In this document: positions 23,933 through 33,600 of the stretch, piece by piece
Position numbering within the stretch: the stretch's first letter is position 1
Layout of the letters: the number at the start of each line of letters is the position of its first letter
Program-made: the position numbers and the translations under genes
The notes under the pieces: model-generated
Database searches by the model: none
Told to the model about the DNA's origin: nothing
Seen by the model: only the letters and a program-made list of their open reading frames with translations
NCBI RefSeq assembly: GCF_000331305.1
Contig: NZ_KB217483.1
Span: 105,534-169,533, forward strand
Reading direction: 5' to 3'
DNA from: Calothrix sp. PCC 7103
GTDB lineage: Bacteria; Cyanobacteriota; Cyanobacteriia; Cyanobacteriales; Nostocaceae
Length of the DNA stretch: 64,000 bases

Positions 23933-25813
23933 ATGTCTAATAACGACCGTAAAACGCAAAATATTTTGCAAAGTGCTTTGAAGAACATCAGAGTCGGTGG
24001 GAATTTATCCATTGGCACTATTATCCAAACAATTAATAATCAAGACTCTGATCAACGCAATAAAAAAATTAAAACAAGTAGAAAATCATTGTTAAAAACG
24101 ATGAAGGAGCATATATTTAATGTTAGAGAGCAAGCTATATATGGGAACACATTAATCAAATTAAACTTTGAAATTCAATCATGGCAAATATCTCCTGTTT
24201 GGAAAAATAGAACTCCCGTGTTTTTTCGTCAAGAAGATACTGAATTAGTGAAAAACTCGGTGGAAAATATATTTGACCAACCTAATGTCGGTGGAAAACT
24301 TTTAATTTTAGGGTCCCCTGGCGCAGGTAAAACTATTCTTTTGCATGAGCTTACAATGAAGTTAGTTCATCGAGCTGAAATAAGTGAAGACTATCCAATT
24401 CCTGTGATTTTAAGTTTATCAACATGGACAAGAAGCAATCAATCTTTATTCGATTGGGTTTTAGCTGAACTGAAGGATAAGTACGGTATCGCAATAGAGG
24501 TCGCTAAACATTGGGTTGAGTTAAAAGAAGTTATTCTTTTATTAGACGGTCTTGATGAAGTTAATCCCGAATTTACAGATAAATGCATCCAATTAATCAA
24601 TAAATTTATTAACGAGTATTGCCCTCCATCTGTTGTTGTTTGTAGTCGGAAGGATGAATATGAAGCGTCTCATGAAAGATTATGTTTGAACTCATGTATT
24701 CTTCTTTGTTCATTAAGTGAACTAGAGATAAGACAGTATTTAGAGTCATTGCAATTGAGCTATAAATGGGATTATCTGCAATCTTCTCCTTCTTTAATGT
24801 CTCTTTGTAAAACACCATTGATGCTACATTTTTTTGCTTTAGTAAAAGAAGGCGCAATAGATTATTCATGCAATGAAGTTATACCTCAAAAAAACTCTCT
24901 GATTAAATCTTATCTTCAAGAAATGCTGATTTATCCGATGGGAGAAAATATAAGTTTTCTAAAAGAGACATATCGAGATTCTAAGCAAGCTTTGAGTGTA
25001 TTATCATGGCTAGCATCAGTATTAAAATTTTATGAACAAACAGAATTTTCTGTTGATGACTTACAGCCAAAACATTTATCTGTAAGATATAAATTTATTT
25101 ATTTTTTAATAGTTGAGAACGTTGTTTTATTGGCATGGATATTGACTTTAGGAGTGAATTTGGGTTTAGTGATTGGAATAAGTAGTTGGATTTTAAGTGG
25201 CTTTGTATACAAATCAAGCTTCAATATTTCTTTTAAAGTTATTAGGGATATACAGTTTTTGAAAAAATTTGAGTGGTCTTGGATAAGATTTAAAAAATCA
25301 ATCTGGTTAGCTTTAACAACTTTTATCATAGTTGGTGGAATAGCATGGATAATAAGCAAAAATATGCCGAATGGATTAGCTGGTGGGACTATATTTGGAC
25401 TGTCTGTAATTGTCATAGTAAGTTTAATCGGAAGCGATATACCTATTCCTAAAAGCACGAATCAAGGGCTAAAAAATACTGCTGTAAGTGCTATAATTTT
25501 CCCTTTCTTTCTTGGTTTATCCGCAGGACTCGTATTTAGCTTTATTAACAATACTGATGTCGGTGTACGTCTTGGTGTTCTTGGCGGTTTTCTAACGCCT
25601 GGTGCAGCAGTAATTCAACATTTCACAGTCAGATTACTATTATCATTGTCAGAATCACTGCCATTTAACTACAAAAAATTTCTCGAATATGCAACTCAAA
25701 AACGAATTTTACAAAGAGTTGGTGGCAGATACAGATTTATTCATATTTACCTTCGAGACTACTTCGCTGATAACAGAAAAGAATGTTCTAGCCTTCTTGA
25801 TAGAAATAGCTAA
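23933..25813 (+). CDS. membrane-anchored NACHT NTPase with N-terminal amyloid-like motif
   Basis: The 626-residue NLR-like protein has the motif IRVGGNLSIGTIIQ at residues 19-32, Walker A GSPGAGKTILL, Walker B ILLLDGLDEVN and VVVCSRKDEYE. The second half has several long hydrophobic segments (for example FIYFLIVENVVLLAWILTL, GTIFGLSVIVIVSLIG, FFLGLSAGLVFSF), then YRFIHIYLRDYFADN. So the C-terminus is a multi-pass membrane domain in place of repeats. I chose the ATG at 23933 because AGAGGAAG precedes it by 6 bases; the frame is open to 23891. It stands alone on the plus strand between transposon remnants. The membrane part could be an effector or an anchor. Confidence 0.8.
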   Translation: MSNNDRKTQNILQSALKNIRVGGNLSIGTIIQTINNQDSDQRNKKIKTSRKSLLKTMKEHIFNVREQAIYGNTLIKLNFEIQSWQISPVWKNRTPVFFRQEDTELVKNSVENIFDQPNVGGKLLILGSPGAGKTILLHELTMKLVHRAEISEDYPIPVILSLSTWTRSNQSLFDWVLAELKDKYGIAIEVAKHWVELKEVILLLDGLDEVNPEFTDKCIQLINKFINEYCPPSVVVCSRKDEYEASHERLCLNSCILLCSLSELEIRQYLESLQLSYKWDYLQSSPSLMSLCKTPLMLHFFALVKEGAIDYSCNEVIPQKNSLIKSYLQEMLIYPMGENISFLKETYRDSKQALSVLSWLASVLKFYEQTEFSVDDLQPKHLSVRYKFIYFLIVENVVLLAWILTLGVNLGLVIGISSWILSGFVYKSSFNISFKVIRDIQFLKKFEWSWIRFKKSIWLALTTFIIVGGIAWIISKNMPNGLAGGTIFGLSVIVIVSLIGSDIPIPKSTNQGLKNTAVSAIIFPFFLGLSAGLVFSFINNTDVGVRLGVLGGFLTPGAAVIQHFTVRLLLSLSESLPFNYKKFLEYATQKRILQRVGGRYRFIHIYLRDYFADNRKECSSLLDRNS

Positions 25814-25829
25814 TACCATTTCACTAAAA

Positions 25830-26190
25830 TTACGATACATCTAATATAAGGTGCATTATTGCAAGAGACGCAATAAACGTTGCCAACATTGGATCGACAA
25901 GTTCATACTCCTGCAAGCTTAAATCTTTATTTCTTCCTTCAACTTGTGAAACATAACCAACCAAAGGCTTTTCCCTTGTGTGATGTCCACAAGCACAAGT
26001 TGCCTGATAGTAAAGATGGAGCGTACACTTAACCTCGATTCCAGATTCTAATTTTTCTAGTTCTAATACGTAATAGCCCATGTGAGACTTTGCTTCTGGG
26101 TCTATTTCTAACGCACTGTTACATGACGCACAAGTTTCTGGATAATGGGGTATGGTTTGGCTTGGAACCAGAGGTGTTGCCCCCCTTAGT
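25830..26190 (-). mobile_element. IS66-like transposase remnant
   Basis: The minus strand reads PHYPETCASCNSALEIDPEA, KSHMGYYVLELEK, then CACGHHTREKPL and LVDPMLATFIASLA before the frame fails. Cys-x-x-Cys pairs and the order of blocks are those of IS66-like cyanobacterial transposases. Only about 110 codons remain. The apparent first 87 codons of the overlapping plus-strand frame (26090-26350) are just the antisense of this remnant. Confidence 0.55.
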
Positions 26191-26350
26191 TCTACCTATA
26201 CAGCAAGCTCTCATCTACAGGGGGAGAGTGAAAAACTACTACAAACAATCTTCTTGCACTTTTTTAGTGAAATTTATTATTCTGACAACTAACACTCTTA
26301 ATTTGTCCAGTGTTACAATCTACAGGGTAAAATTTTTATCACGCGCAGAG

Positions 26351-27382
26351 ATGCTACTTATGTTGAGAAGAATATCAAATTTAAGTTCGGATTTTCTGAG
26401 GCAGTTTTTCGTTGAAAGGAATGCTGATCAATCCTTACTGGAATTAGGAGCAAATTTTAGCCACCGTTACGCTGGCGAACTTGGATTAGACTGGGCATAT
26501 GTGTATGATGTTTTTGTTAAGGATTTAGGCATTAAAAAGCTTAGAATCCCGACATATTGGGATGAGTTAGAAAAGATTCGCTATCAATTTGATTGGAATA
26601 TACTTGACCAAATACTTAGAAAAGCAGAATTGGATGATGTACTTGTTGTTTTAACTGTTGGTCATCGCTCACCTCGGTGGCCCGAGTGCTACTGTCCTTC
26701 TTGGGCAGTTTCTTTCAGTGACGACGATTTTATGAACGCACTTTTTGTTTACATTGATACAGTAATATCTCATACAAGCAGATTTTCTTGTATTGAAGCA
26801 TTTCAAATTGAGAATGAACCTTTTGAAACAAAATGGGGAATCAATTGTCGTAATACTACTCAAATTCTTCAATGTGAAATTGATATTGTGAAAAAGCGAT
26901 CACCTTTACATCCAGTAGTTTTAACTTACCCTAGTGTGCCGTGGATGCTCTCACGGCACCAAGAGATTATCAATATTGCTGACATCGCTGGTGTTGACGT
27001 TTACAATAAGATCTGGTTCAAAAGCTCTTTGTATCAAGGTTACCTAAAATTGTTGAGGATGGGTATTTTTGCTCCACTTTCTCTGAAATATCAACGGTTT
27101 CTCGCTAAGAAAAGCCAAAAAGAGCTATGGGTTGCGGAACTACAGGCAGAACCGTGGGGACCAGCCAGTATCACTTCAGAATTATCAGAGGCAGAATGTT
27201 TAGAGTCCATGTCACCATCTGAGTTGGAACATAATATAAAATATGTGCAGGACTCAGGAATAAGTCGTGCTTATCTTTGGGGTATTGAGTGGTGGATTTT
27301 TGAGCGTGATGTACGTAAAAATTATTCGATGTGGGATGCTGGTAAGGACATGATTTTAAAGATTAATTCAGAGAAGGATTAA
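26351..27382 (+). CDS. clan GH-A glycoside hydrolase-like protein (cellulase/beta-galactosidase fold)
   Basis: The roughly 343-residue protein has a TIM-barrel hydrolase pattern: LGIKKLRIPTYWDELE, a strand-4 FQIENEPFETKWG with the N-E-P acid/base signature, and a strand-7 LWVAELQAEPWG offering the nucleophile Glu. Near the C-terminus RAYLWGIEWWIFER matches the strand-8 Trp. No signal peptide is visible with the ATG at 26351; ATG at 26360 is an alternative. The frame is open upstream to 26090, but that part is antisense to a transposase remnant. The substrate is unknown. It is the only metabolic-looking gene in the defence block and may be a passenger. Confidence 0.7.
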   Translation: MLLMLRRISNLSSDFLRQFFVERNADQSLLELGANFSHRYAGELGLDWAYVYDVFVKDLGIKKLRIPTYWDELEKIRYQFDWNILDQILRKAELDDVLVVLTVGHRSPRWPECYCPSWAVSFSDDDFMNALFVYIDTVISHTSRFSCIEAFQIENEPFETKWGINCRNTTQILQCEIDIVKKRSPLHPVVLTYPSVPWMLSRHQEIINIADIAGVDVYNKIWFKSSLYQGYLKLLRMGIFAPLSLKYQRFLAKKSQKELWVAELQAEPWGPASITSELSEAECLESMSPSELEHNIKYVQDSGISRAYLWGIEWWIFERDVRKNYSMWDAGKDMILKINSEKD

Positions 27383-27385
27383 TGA

Positions 27386-27429
27386 GTTAAACATATTAGC
27401 TTTTCTAGTTAAACATATTAGCTTTTCTA
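27386..27429 (+). repeat. 22-bp tandem duplication
   Basis: The unit GTTAAACATATTAGCTTTTCTA is present twice in direct succession (27386-27407 and 27408-27429), just after the hydrolase stop. It looks like a slippage product; no function is visible. Confidence 0.85.
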
Positions 27430-27460
27430 GCTTAACTTATTACATAAAACACCGTATTAA

Positions 27461-27628
27461 ATTTTCGCATCATGGGTAGAAATTATCAAAATTTTGGCAC
27501 GATTTAAACAGAAAGATTTTCAAGAAGGTGTAGAGTCACTTATACCAGTAATTTTTACTTTAGGTGGCACAGAAGCTCTTAACGAACTTGCTTCTACCAT
27601 CCAAGATGTAAGGCGATGGTGGCGCTAA
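27461..27628 (+). pseudogene. 55-codon 3' gene remnant
   Basis: Open from after a TAA at 27458 to a TAA at 27626, reading KILARFKQKDFQEGVESLIP, then TLGGTEALNELASTIQDVRRWWR at the C-terminus (given here in part: LGGTEALNELAST). The composition is protein-like, but there is no start codon near its beginning. It resembles the tail of a small helical effector-associated domain, which I cannot name. It is probably the end of a deleted gene of this cluster. Confidence 0.35.
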
Positions 27629-27714
27629 AGGTAACTTAAACAAATCTAAGCAATGCGGAAAACGCAAACTGCGCTGTGTATTAGATATATTGTACACCAC
27701 ACACACTGATAATT

Positions 27715-28212
27715 ATGGAAGCATTAACAGGCGCCGCAGTTGCCACCCTTCTCCTAACCAAGATGATTGAAAAAGTTGGAGAAAAGATGGGTGAGAAACT
27801 GCCAGAGCTAGGAAGCAAGGCACTCGAACAGATAGGAAAACTTAAGCAATTGCTGTGGCGTAAGGCGCCAGAAACAGCCAGTGCCATTGAAAGAGTAACT
27901 TACCAACCAGAGCTAGTAGAACAGCAGCCAGAACAATATGGTATTGAAGTACTAACGGCGAAGTTAGAGTCAGCAACCAAACAAGATGCCGAAATTGCCG
28001 AAGTTGTCGATGCACTTGCAGCCGAAGTTTTACCGCAGTTGCCATCAAAGGTAGTGCAGAAGATGGCAGTGGGGATTAAGGGTAAAAGCTTAACGGCTAA
28101 AGATTTGTTGCAGGAAGCAAAGTCAGGTAGTACTGATGTAAATCAGGAAATGTTAAAAGATGTAAATATAGAGGGAAATATTAACTTGGGAGACTTAACC
28201 CAAAAATCGTAA
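27715..28212 (+). CDS. second Bell-like small protein with C-terminal amyloid-like motif
   Basis: The 165-residue protein opens MEALTGAAVATLLLTKMIEK, then VGEKMGEKL: an alanine/glycine-rich hydrophobic helix followed by a helical bundle, as in the protein at 22241. Residues 141-165 include DVNIEGNINLGDLTQKS, the same motif with Ile-Glu replacing Val-Gly. It lies about 200 bases before the VMAP gene, whose N-terminal motif (EILKDIFAGRDLTFRDVKQ) aligns with this one from the ...LKD onward. The predicted job is a membrane-disrupting effector recruited by motif pairing. No catalytic residues are seen. Confidence 0.7.
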   Translation: MEALTGAAVATLLLTKMIEKVGEKMGEKLPELGSKALEQIGKLKQLLWRKAPETASAIERVTYQPELVEQQPEQYGIEVLTAKLESATKQDAEIAEVVDALAAEVLPQLPSKVVQKMAVGIKGKSLTAKDLLQEAKSGSTDVNQEMLKDVNIEGNINLGDLTQKS

Positions 28213-28227
28213 ATACGGGTATGCATA

Positions 28228-28290
28228 CCGACGGTAAATTGCTTATAATTACAGAAATATTTAATATTTTTCTTAAAACATTACCGTCGG
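28228..28290 (+). repeat. 10-bp inverted repeat between the Bell-like and VMAP genes
   Basis: CCGACGGTAA (28228-28237) is exactly mirrored by TTACCGTCGG (28281-28290) with a 43-base AT-rich loop. It could be a degraded MITE or a weak terminator of the Bell-like gene. The right arm runs into a GGCGCC, and no flanking TA pair is complete, so I do not call it an insertion. Confidence 0.5.
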
Positions 28291-28406
28291 CGCCTCTAAG
28301 CCTACCAGGGTGGTTGCTATTATTCTTTGAACTTATTTAAAATATAAGTGATAGTACACGCGCGTAAACAGACTACATATACATCAAACAGCACTTTTAG
28401 CAAGAG

Positions 28407-29660
28407 ATGAGCCAGGAAGTTTCAAGTTCAACAAACCAGCAGGAAATTTTGAAAGATATCTTTGCTGGACGTGATTTAACTTTTAGGGACGTTAAGCAAG
28501 AAAGCATTGAAAACCAAATAAATGTCTTAGTTTTAAATATCCCAGATTCAGAAAAAACTAATCAAGAAATAATCAACGCCATTAGCAAAGCTTACGTGGT
28601 AACTGTTCCTGATGGCTGGTTTGACTGGCGCCCGAAGGAAACACAACTTGATGGCATTTTGACGCAATTGAAAGAAATTCCTCATCAAAAGGCTGGTATT
28701 TCACCTTTGTTACAATTTGTTGAGCGTCTTGTTCAAGATGATAACGTACCTAAATATATACAGGATAAGCTGAAAGAACTTTTAAACGTTACTCCCATAG
28801 AAAATAGTAGTAAATACGTATCAAGACAACTGCTACAATCCTATCTATTAATCCAGTTGCGTCCAGAAGTCAATAACAAAATTCTGCTGAAAGCTTGGTT
28901 TATTCCCGATGATAACGTTCAAGATGAGTGGGAACGTTTTAAAGCTTTAACTGTTGACCCACAACAAACAGAAATTCCTTATGTGCCAGAACAAATACCA
29001 ACTTTGCTTAATAACTTGATCAAGCAATGTTTTGAAGAACATCTTCAGGGTCAACCAACCGAACTGACAGTAGAAGTTTTCTTACCACGAGAACGTTTGT
29101 GTGATGAAGTCGAGAAATGGCAATATATAGATGATGAGAATTTCAGCATCACAATCGGAACTGAGCATTGTGTAATTGTGCGCTCCTACGAGCGGTTAAA
29201 AAACCTACGTAAAGTCCAGGGAGCTACTTGGCGCAAAAACTGGTTAAAAGTCAAGCAGCTTTGGAAGAATACTCCCTGTCACGAAGAAATTACAACGCTC
29301 TCTCAATCTTGTTTTGACCCAAATAAATTAAGAAAATCATTAATCGAGAAAATAGTTCTCAAGGTATGCTGTTGTCTATCTGAAACAGAACGAAACGTTT
29401 TGTTTAGCGCTATTGACAGTGCGGGGACACCAATTTTACTTTTATCGCGACGTGAGGTGCAAAATCTCAAAAACGCTACTGAGTTCGATAAACTACTAAA
29501 TGATGGTTCGTTATCTGAATTATCTGCACGTCTGAAAAAGCAACGTCTCGCGGCTGATAATGATGGTGATGAAATGCACTTGGGTCATCATTTAGTCCTG
29601 CTTTGGGATGACCCCAACAGAGTACCACCAAATCCAGCGTTAGAGTTTTCAGCTTCATAG
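28407..29660 (+). CDS. VMAP-type protein (vWA-MoxR associated protein) with N-terminal amyloid-like motif
   Basis: The 417-residue protein is the first gene of a VMAP/MoxR/vWA operon. Residues 12-31 hold the motif variant ILKDIFAGRDLTFRDVKQ. A helical middle follows (GISPLLQFVERLVQDD), then the VMAP C-terminal domain: LTVEVFLPRERLCDEVEKW, TPILLLSRRE and finally HHLVLLWDDPNRVPPNP, the hallmark close of the domain. In the described ternary conflict systems VMAP is the client that links the MoxR ATPase and vWA protein to an effector. Here the added motif would connect it to the Bell-like protein upstream. The start ATG follows AAGAG. Confidence 0.8.
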   Translation: MSQEVSSSTNQQEILKDIFAGRDLTFRDVKQESIENQINVLVLNIPDSEKTNQEIINAISKAYVVTVPDGWFDWRPKETQLDGILTQLKEIPHQKAGISPLLQFVERLVQDDNVPKYIQDKLKELLNVTPIENSSKYVSRQLLQSYLLIQLRPEVNNKILLKAWFIPDDNVQDEWERFKALTVDPQQTEIPYVPEQIPTLLNNLIKQCFEEHLQGQPTELTVEVFLPRERLCDEVEKWQYIDDENFSITIGTEHCVIVRSYERLKNLRKVQGATWRKNWLKVKQLWKNTPCHEEITTLSQSCFDPNKLRKSLIEKIVLKVCCCLSETERNVLFSAIDSAGTPILLLSRREVQNLKNATEFDKLLNDGSLSELSARLKKQRLAADNDGDEMHLGHHLVLLWDDPNRVPPNPALEFSAS

Positions 29661-29674
29661 ATGAGGAGTAAGCA

Positions 29675-30625
29675 ATGAGCGATTGGCTAATTTTTCAAGG
29701 TACGGACTTACCCCACGATGGGATTCAAAATCTCCCAGAAGCCCCAAAATGGCGCCAGTTTGGAGAGGTTAAAGAACAGCAGCGTGGCAAAACGTTCCAA
29801 GTTCGTCCCAACGAAATTGAGTTAGTCAATGCAGCATTGTACCTACGGCGCCCTCTTTTGGTGACAGGGAAACCAGGAACTGGTAAAACTTCTCTTGCTT
29901 ACAAAGTCGCTTATGAGTTAAAACTGGGTTCCGTACTGCTATGGCCTATTACTACACGCTCAATGCTTCAAGATGGACTTTACCGCTATGATGCAATTGC
30001 GCGGTTGCAAGATGCCCAAGGAAAAGATAACACAAGGGATATCGGCAAGTATATCCAACTTGGTCCGGTGGGAACAGCACTTTTGGCTTCGTCTCATCCG
30101 CGCGTTTTGCTTATCGACGAAATTGATAAAAGCGATATTGATTTGCCCAATGATTTACTTAATATATTTGAAGAAGGCGAGTTTGAAATTCCCGAACTAG
30201 CTCGATTACCCCAGGAGTTACAGCCAGTGGAAGTGCGAACTTACGACGGTGGTGTTGCTACTATTGATCAGGGGCGAGTGCGTTGTACAAATTTTCCTTT
30301 TGTACTGCTCACTAGTAACGGCGAGCGGGAATTTCCTCCAGCCTTTTTGCGGCGCTGTCTACGACTAACGATGGAAAATGCCAATGCAGAAGCCCTCAAA
30401 AAAATTGTTCAGGCTCACTTGGGCGAAAATGTAATGCAAGAAGCAGAGACATTGATTGAAAAATTTATTGCACTTCGAGATAAAAGCAATGCTGGGGACT
30501 TAGCTACAGACCAGCTACTTAATGCTATTTATTTAGTCACTCGTGATATTAGCCCAGTTGGCGATGATAAAGAACGGCTGTTAGGCGAACTAATGAAATA
30601 TTTAACCAGCACAGAGGGTATATGA
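29675..30625 (+). CDS. MoxR-type AAA+ ATPase of the VMAP system
   Basis: The 316-residue AAA+ protein has Walker A GKPGTGKTSLAYK (about 65-77), Walker B RVLLIDEIDKSDIDLPNDL (about 145), sensor FVLLTSNGEREFPPAFLRRC with the arginine finger, and a C-terminal lid. MoxR ATPases remodel clients together with vWA proteins. Here it lies 14 bases after VMAP, with GAGGAG as Shine-Dalgarno, and its stop overlaps the vWA gene start as ATGA. The three-gene order is the one described for VMAP conflict systems. Confidence 0.9.
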   Translation: MSDWLIFQGTDLPHDGIQNLPEAPKWRQFGEVKEQQRGKTFQVRPNEIELVNAALYLRRPLLVTGKPGTGKTSLAYKVAYELKLGSVLLWPITTRSMLQDGLYRYDAIARLQDAQGKDNTRDIGKYIQLGPVGTALLASSHPRVLLIDEIDKSDIDLPNDLLNIFEEGEFEIPELARLPQELQPVEVRTYDGGVATIDQGRVRCTNFPFVLLTSNGEREFPPAFLRRCLRLTMENANAEALKKIVQAHLGENVMQEAETLIEKFIALRDKSNAGDLATDQLLNAIYLVTRDISPVGDDKERLLGELMKYLTSTEGI

Positions 30626-33600
30626 TAGAGCGGATAATTGCGGCTCTAGGGAGCAAAAGCGTTGGATTAGAGTTAACCAGCAAAGAGATTGCTGATGTCC
30701 TTTGGCTTGCAGTTCAAATGCAGCGAAAATCTGCGCCTTCTTCTCTTCAAGTGCAACCAATACAACCAACACTTCCCGAAACTCCAGTAATTCCCTCACA
30801 ATCAAATAAAAACACAGATTCTCAAAAACCTTCCACTTCCAAAGAAAAAAGCACCAACATCTACCCCCAGTCTCCCGCAAGTAACAGCGACGACTCTACA
30901 GAATCATCTGGTTTACCAATTAAAGTTCCCTCCCCTCAAGCACTGCGAAATCAACTTGCGCTCGCACGTTCCCTCAAACCTTTAAAACGCCGAGTTCCTT
31001 CACGCACTGCCTGCGTCATTGATGAAGGCGCCACTGCACAACGCATTGCCGAAGAAAAACTTTGGATACCCGTAATGCGTCCAGCACCAGAACGCTGGCT
31101 AGAAGTAGCTTTGGTAATTGATGAGTCACCATCAATGATGCTGTGGAAGCAAACAATTAAAGAATTTCGGCAACTGCTCGAACGACACGGTGCTTTTCGA
31201 GACGTGCGAACATGGGAATTATCTATAAATACCAATGAAAAAATTTTGTTACGTCCCAGCGGTTCAGCGCAGAAAAGGTTTCATAGTCCCAAAGAATTAA
31301 TCGAACCAAATGGACGGCGTTTATTTTTAGTTATAAGTGATTGTGTTTCCCCAGCTTGGCGTAGTGGCGCAATCACAAGAGCTTTAAGTGTTTGGGCTAA
31401 CACAAGTCCAATGGCTATCCTTCAAGTTTTACCAGAGTGGCTTTGGGAAAGAAGCGCTTTAGGTATGGCTGAATCAGTTTTACTACGAAGTTTGGCGCCT
31501 GGACTACCAAACCAACAGTTAATAGCAACGGCTTTTGATTTGCTAGATGATGTTACTAACAGTCTAAAAATTCCTGTGGTGTCCTTAGAACCAGAATCCT
31601 TAAAAGCTTGGGCACTAATAGTTGCTGGTGCGGGAGATGCACAAAGTAAAGGATTTTTATTCGCCTCTTATTCGTCAATATTAAATGATATTTTTGTACA
31701 AACAGAGAGTTCTGGCGCCTCACTTTCAGCCAAACAACGTCTCCAGCGCTTTCGTCTTTCTGCCTCCCCAATGGCACGGAAACTAGCAGGACTAATGGCT
31801 GCGGCGCCTGTCAGTTTACCTGTAGTACGGTTGATACAGCAAACGATGTTACCGCAGTCGAGCCAAGTTCATGTTGCGGAGGTATTTTTAGGTGGGATAT
31901 TGAAACCACTTTCGGATATCAATGTAGATGTAGAGACAGATAACGTACAGTATGATTTTTTTGATGGTGTCCGTGATTTGTTGTTAGATTCAGTACCCAC
32001 CAATTTGTCTACTGAGGTAGTGGGTAATATTTCTGATTACGTAGCCAAACGTGCTGGTCTATCTGTTGATGAGTTTACAGGTATTTTGACTAATGCACTA
32101 TTACCTACAAATATTTCAAAAAATGTTCTAGTTCGTCCTTTTGCTAAGATAACGGCTCAGGTTTTGAGGCGTTTGGGAGGAAGTTATGCTCAGTTAGCCA
32201 AGAAGTTAGAGCAGTTCTCCGAATCTTCATCTCAAGCCGATATATACAAAGTTAAACAAGAAACTCCTGTATTTAACTACAAATATCAAATTGGTGGTTG
32301 CTTACCAGGTTCTGCACCTACTTATATTGAACGGCAAGCAGATAAAGATTTATACAAAGGGTTGAAAGCTGGAGAATTTTGTTATGTTTTTAACTCTCGG
32401 CAAATGGGTAAATCAAGTTTGCGGATGCGAGTAATGGAGCGTTTGCTTCAGGAGGGTTATGCCTGTGCAGTGGTGGATGTTACCGGCTTAGGAAGTAGAG
32501 ATATTACTGAGGAACAGTGGTACATAGCTATAATTGATACGCTTATTGATGAATTTATTTTAGATTTTGATTTAGAATATTGGTGGAAGGAGCAAGAATT
32601 ACTTTCTCCGAATAAGCGATTTAGTAAGTTTATCGAAACAGTTTTGTTAGTACAAATACTGCGAAATAATCCTAATAAAAAAATTGTTATTTTTATAGAT
32701 GAGATTGACTCGATTTATCATTTTATAAACATAGATAATTTTTTTGCAGCCATTTTGGAGTGTTACAATCGTCGGATAGAACGACCAGCTTATAATTACC
32801 TGACCTTTACTATGCTTGGTGTAACAACTCCTTCAGAATTAACTCAAGATAAGCAGCATACAGTGTTTAATATTGGTCGTGCAATAGAGCTAAATGGGTT
32901 TCAAATTAATGAAACAGAACCTTTAGAAAAAGGTTTAGTAAGCATAGGAAATCCTAAAAAATTGATGCGAGCGATTCTTCATTGGACTGCAGGGCAACCG
33001 TTTTTAACTCAAAAAATTTGTTGGCTGATTGTAAAATCTAATGTTATTCCCACCACTGGCAACGAAGCTGCATGGGTGGCAGAATTAGTAGATTCAGAAA
33101 TAATTAAAAATTGGGAATACAAAGACGACCCAGAACATTTGAGGACGATTAGAGACAGAATTTTAAGATTTTCAGGGGAAGAGTCTAGACGTTTGTTGAG
33201 ACTATATCAAAATATTATTTTACAGCAAGGAGAAATAATAGCAGACGGTAGCTCAGAATGTATACAATTGCGCTTATCTGGTTTGGTGGTAAAAAAGGGG
33301 GAAACTTTAAAAGTTTGTAACCCCATCTACAAAGCAGTATTTAATGAAAATTGGGTTAATAAGCAACAACAGCAGTTTAATTTGAAAAAAATATTAATTT
33401 TATCTGCCAATCCTCAAAGTACATCACAACTACGTTTAGATGAAGAAGTGCGGGAAATTCAGACAGCGTTGAAACGTGTAGAAAAACGCTCTCAATTTGA
33501 AATTATCTCTCAATGGGTTGTACGTCCTACTGATTTACGTCGAGCTTTGTTAGACCACGCACCAGAAATAGTACATTTCTCTGCTCATGGCAGAGGAAAT

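Noticed and set aside
26090-26350. N-terminal extension of the glycoside hydrolase
   Set aside because: It is the antisense of an IS66-like transposase remnant, which reads as conserved protein on the other strand.
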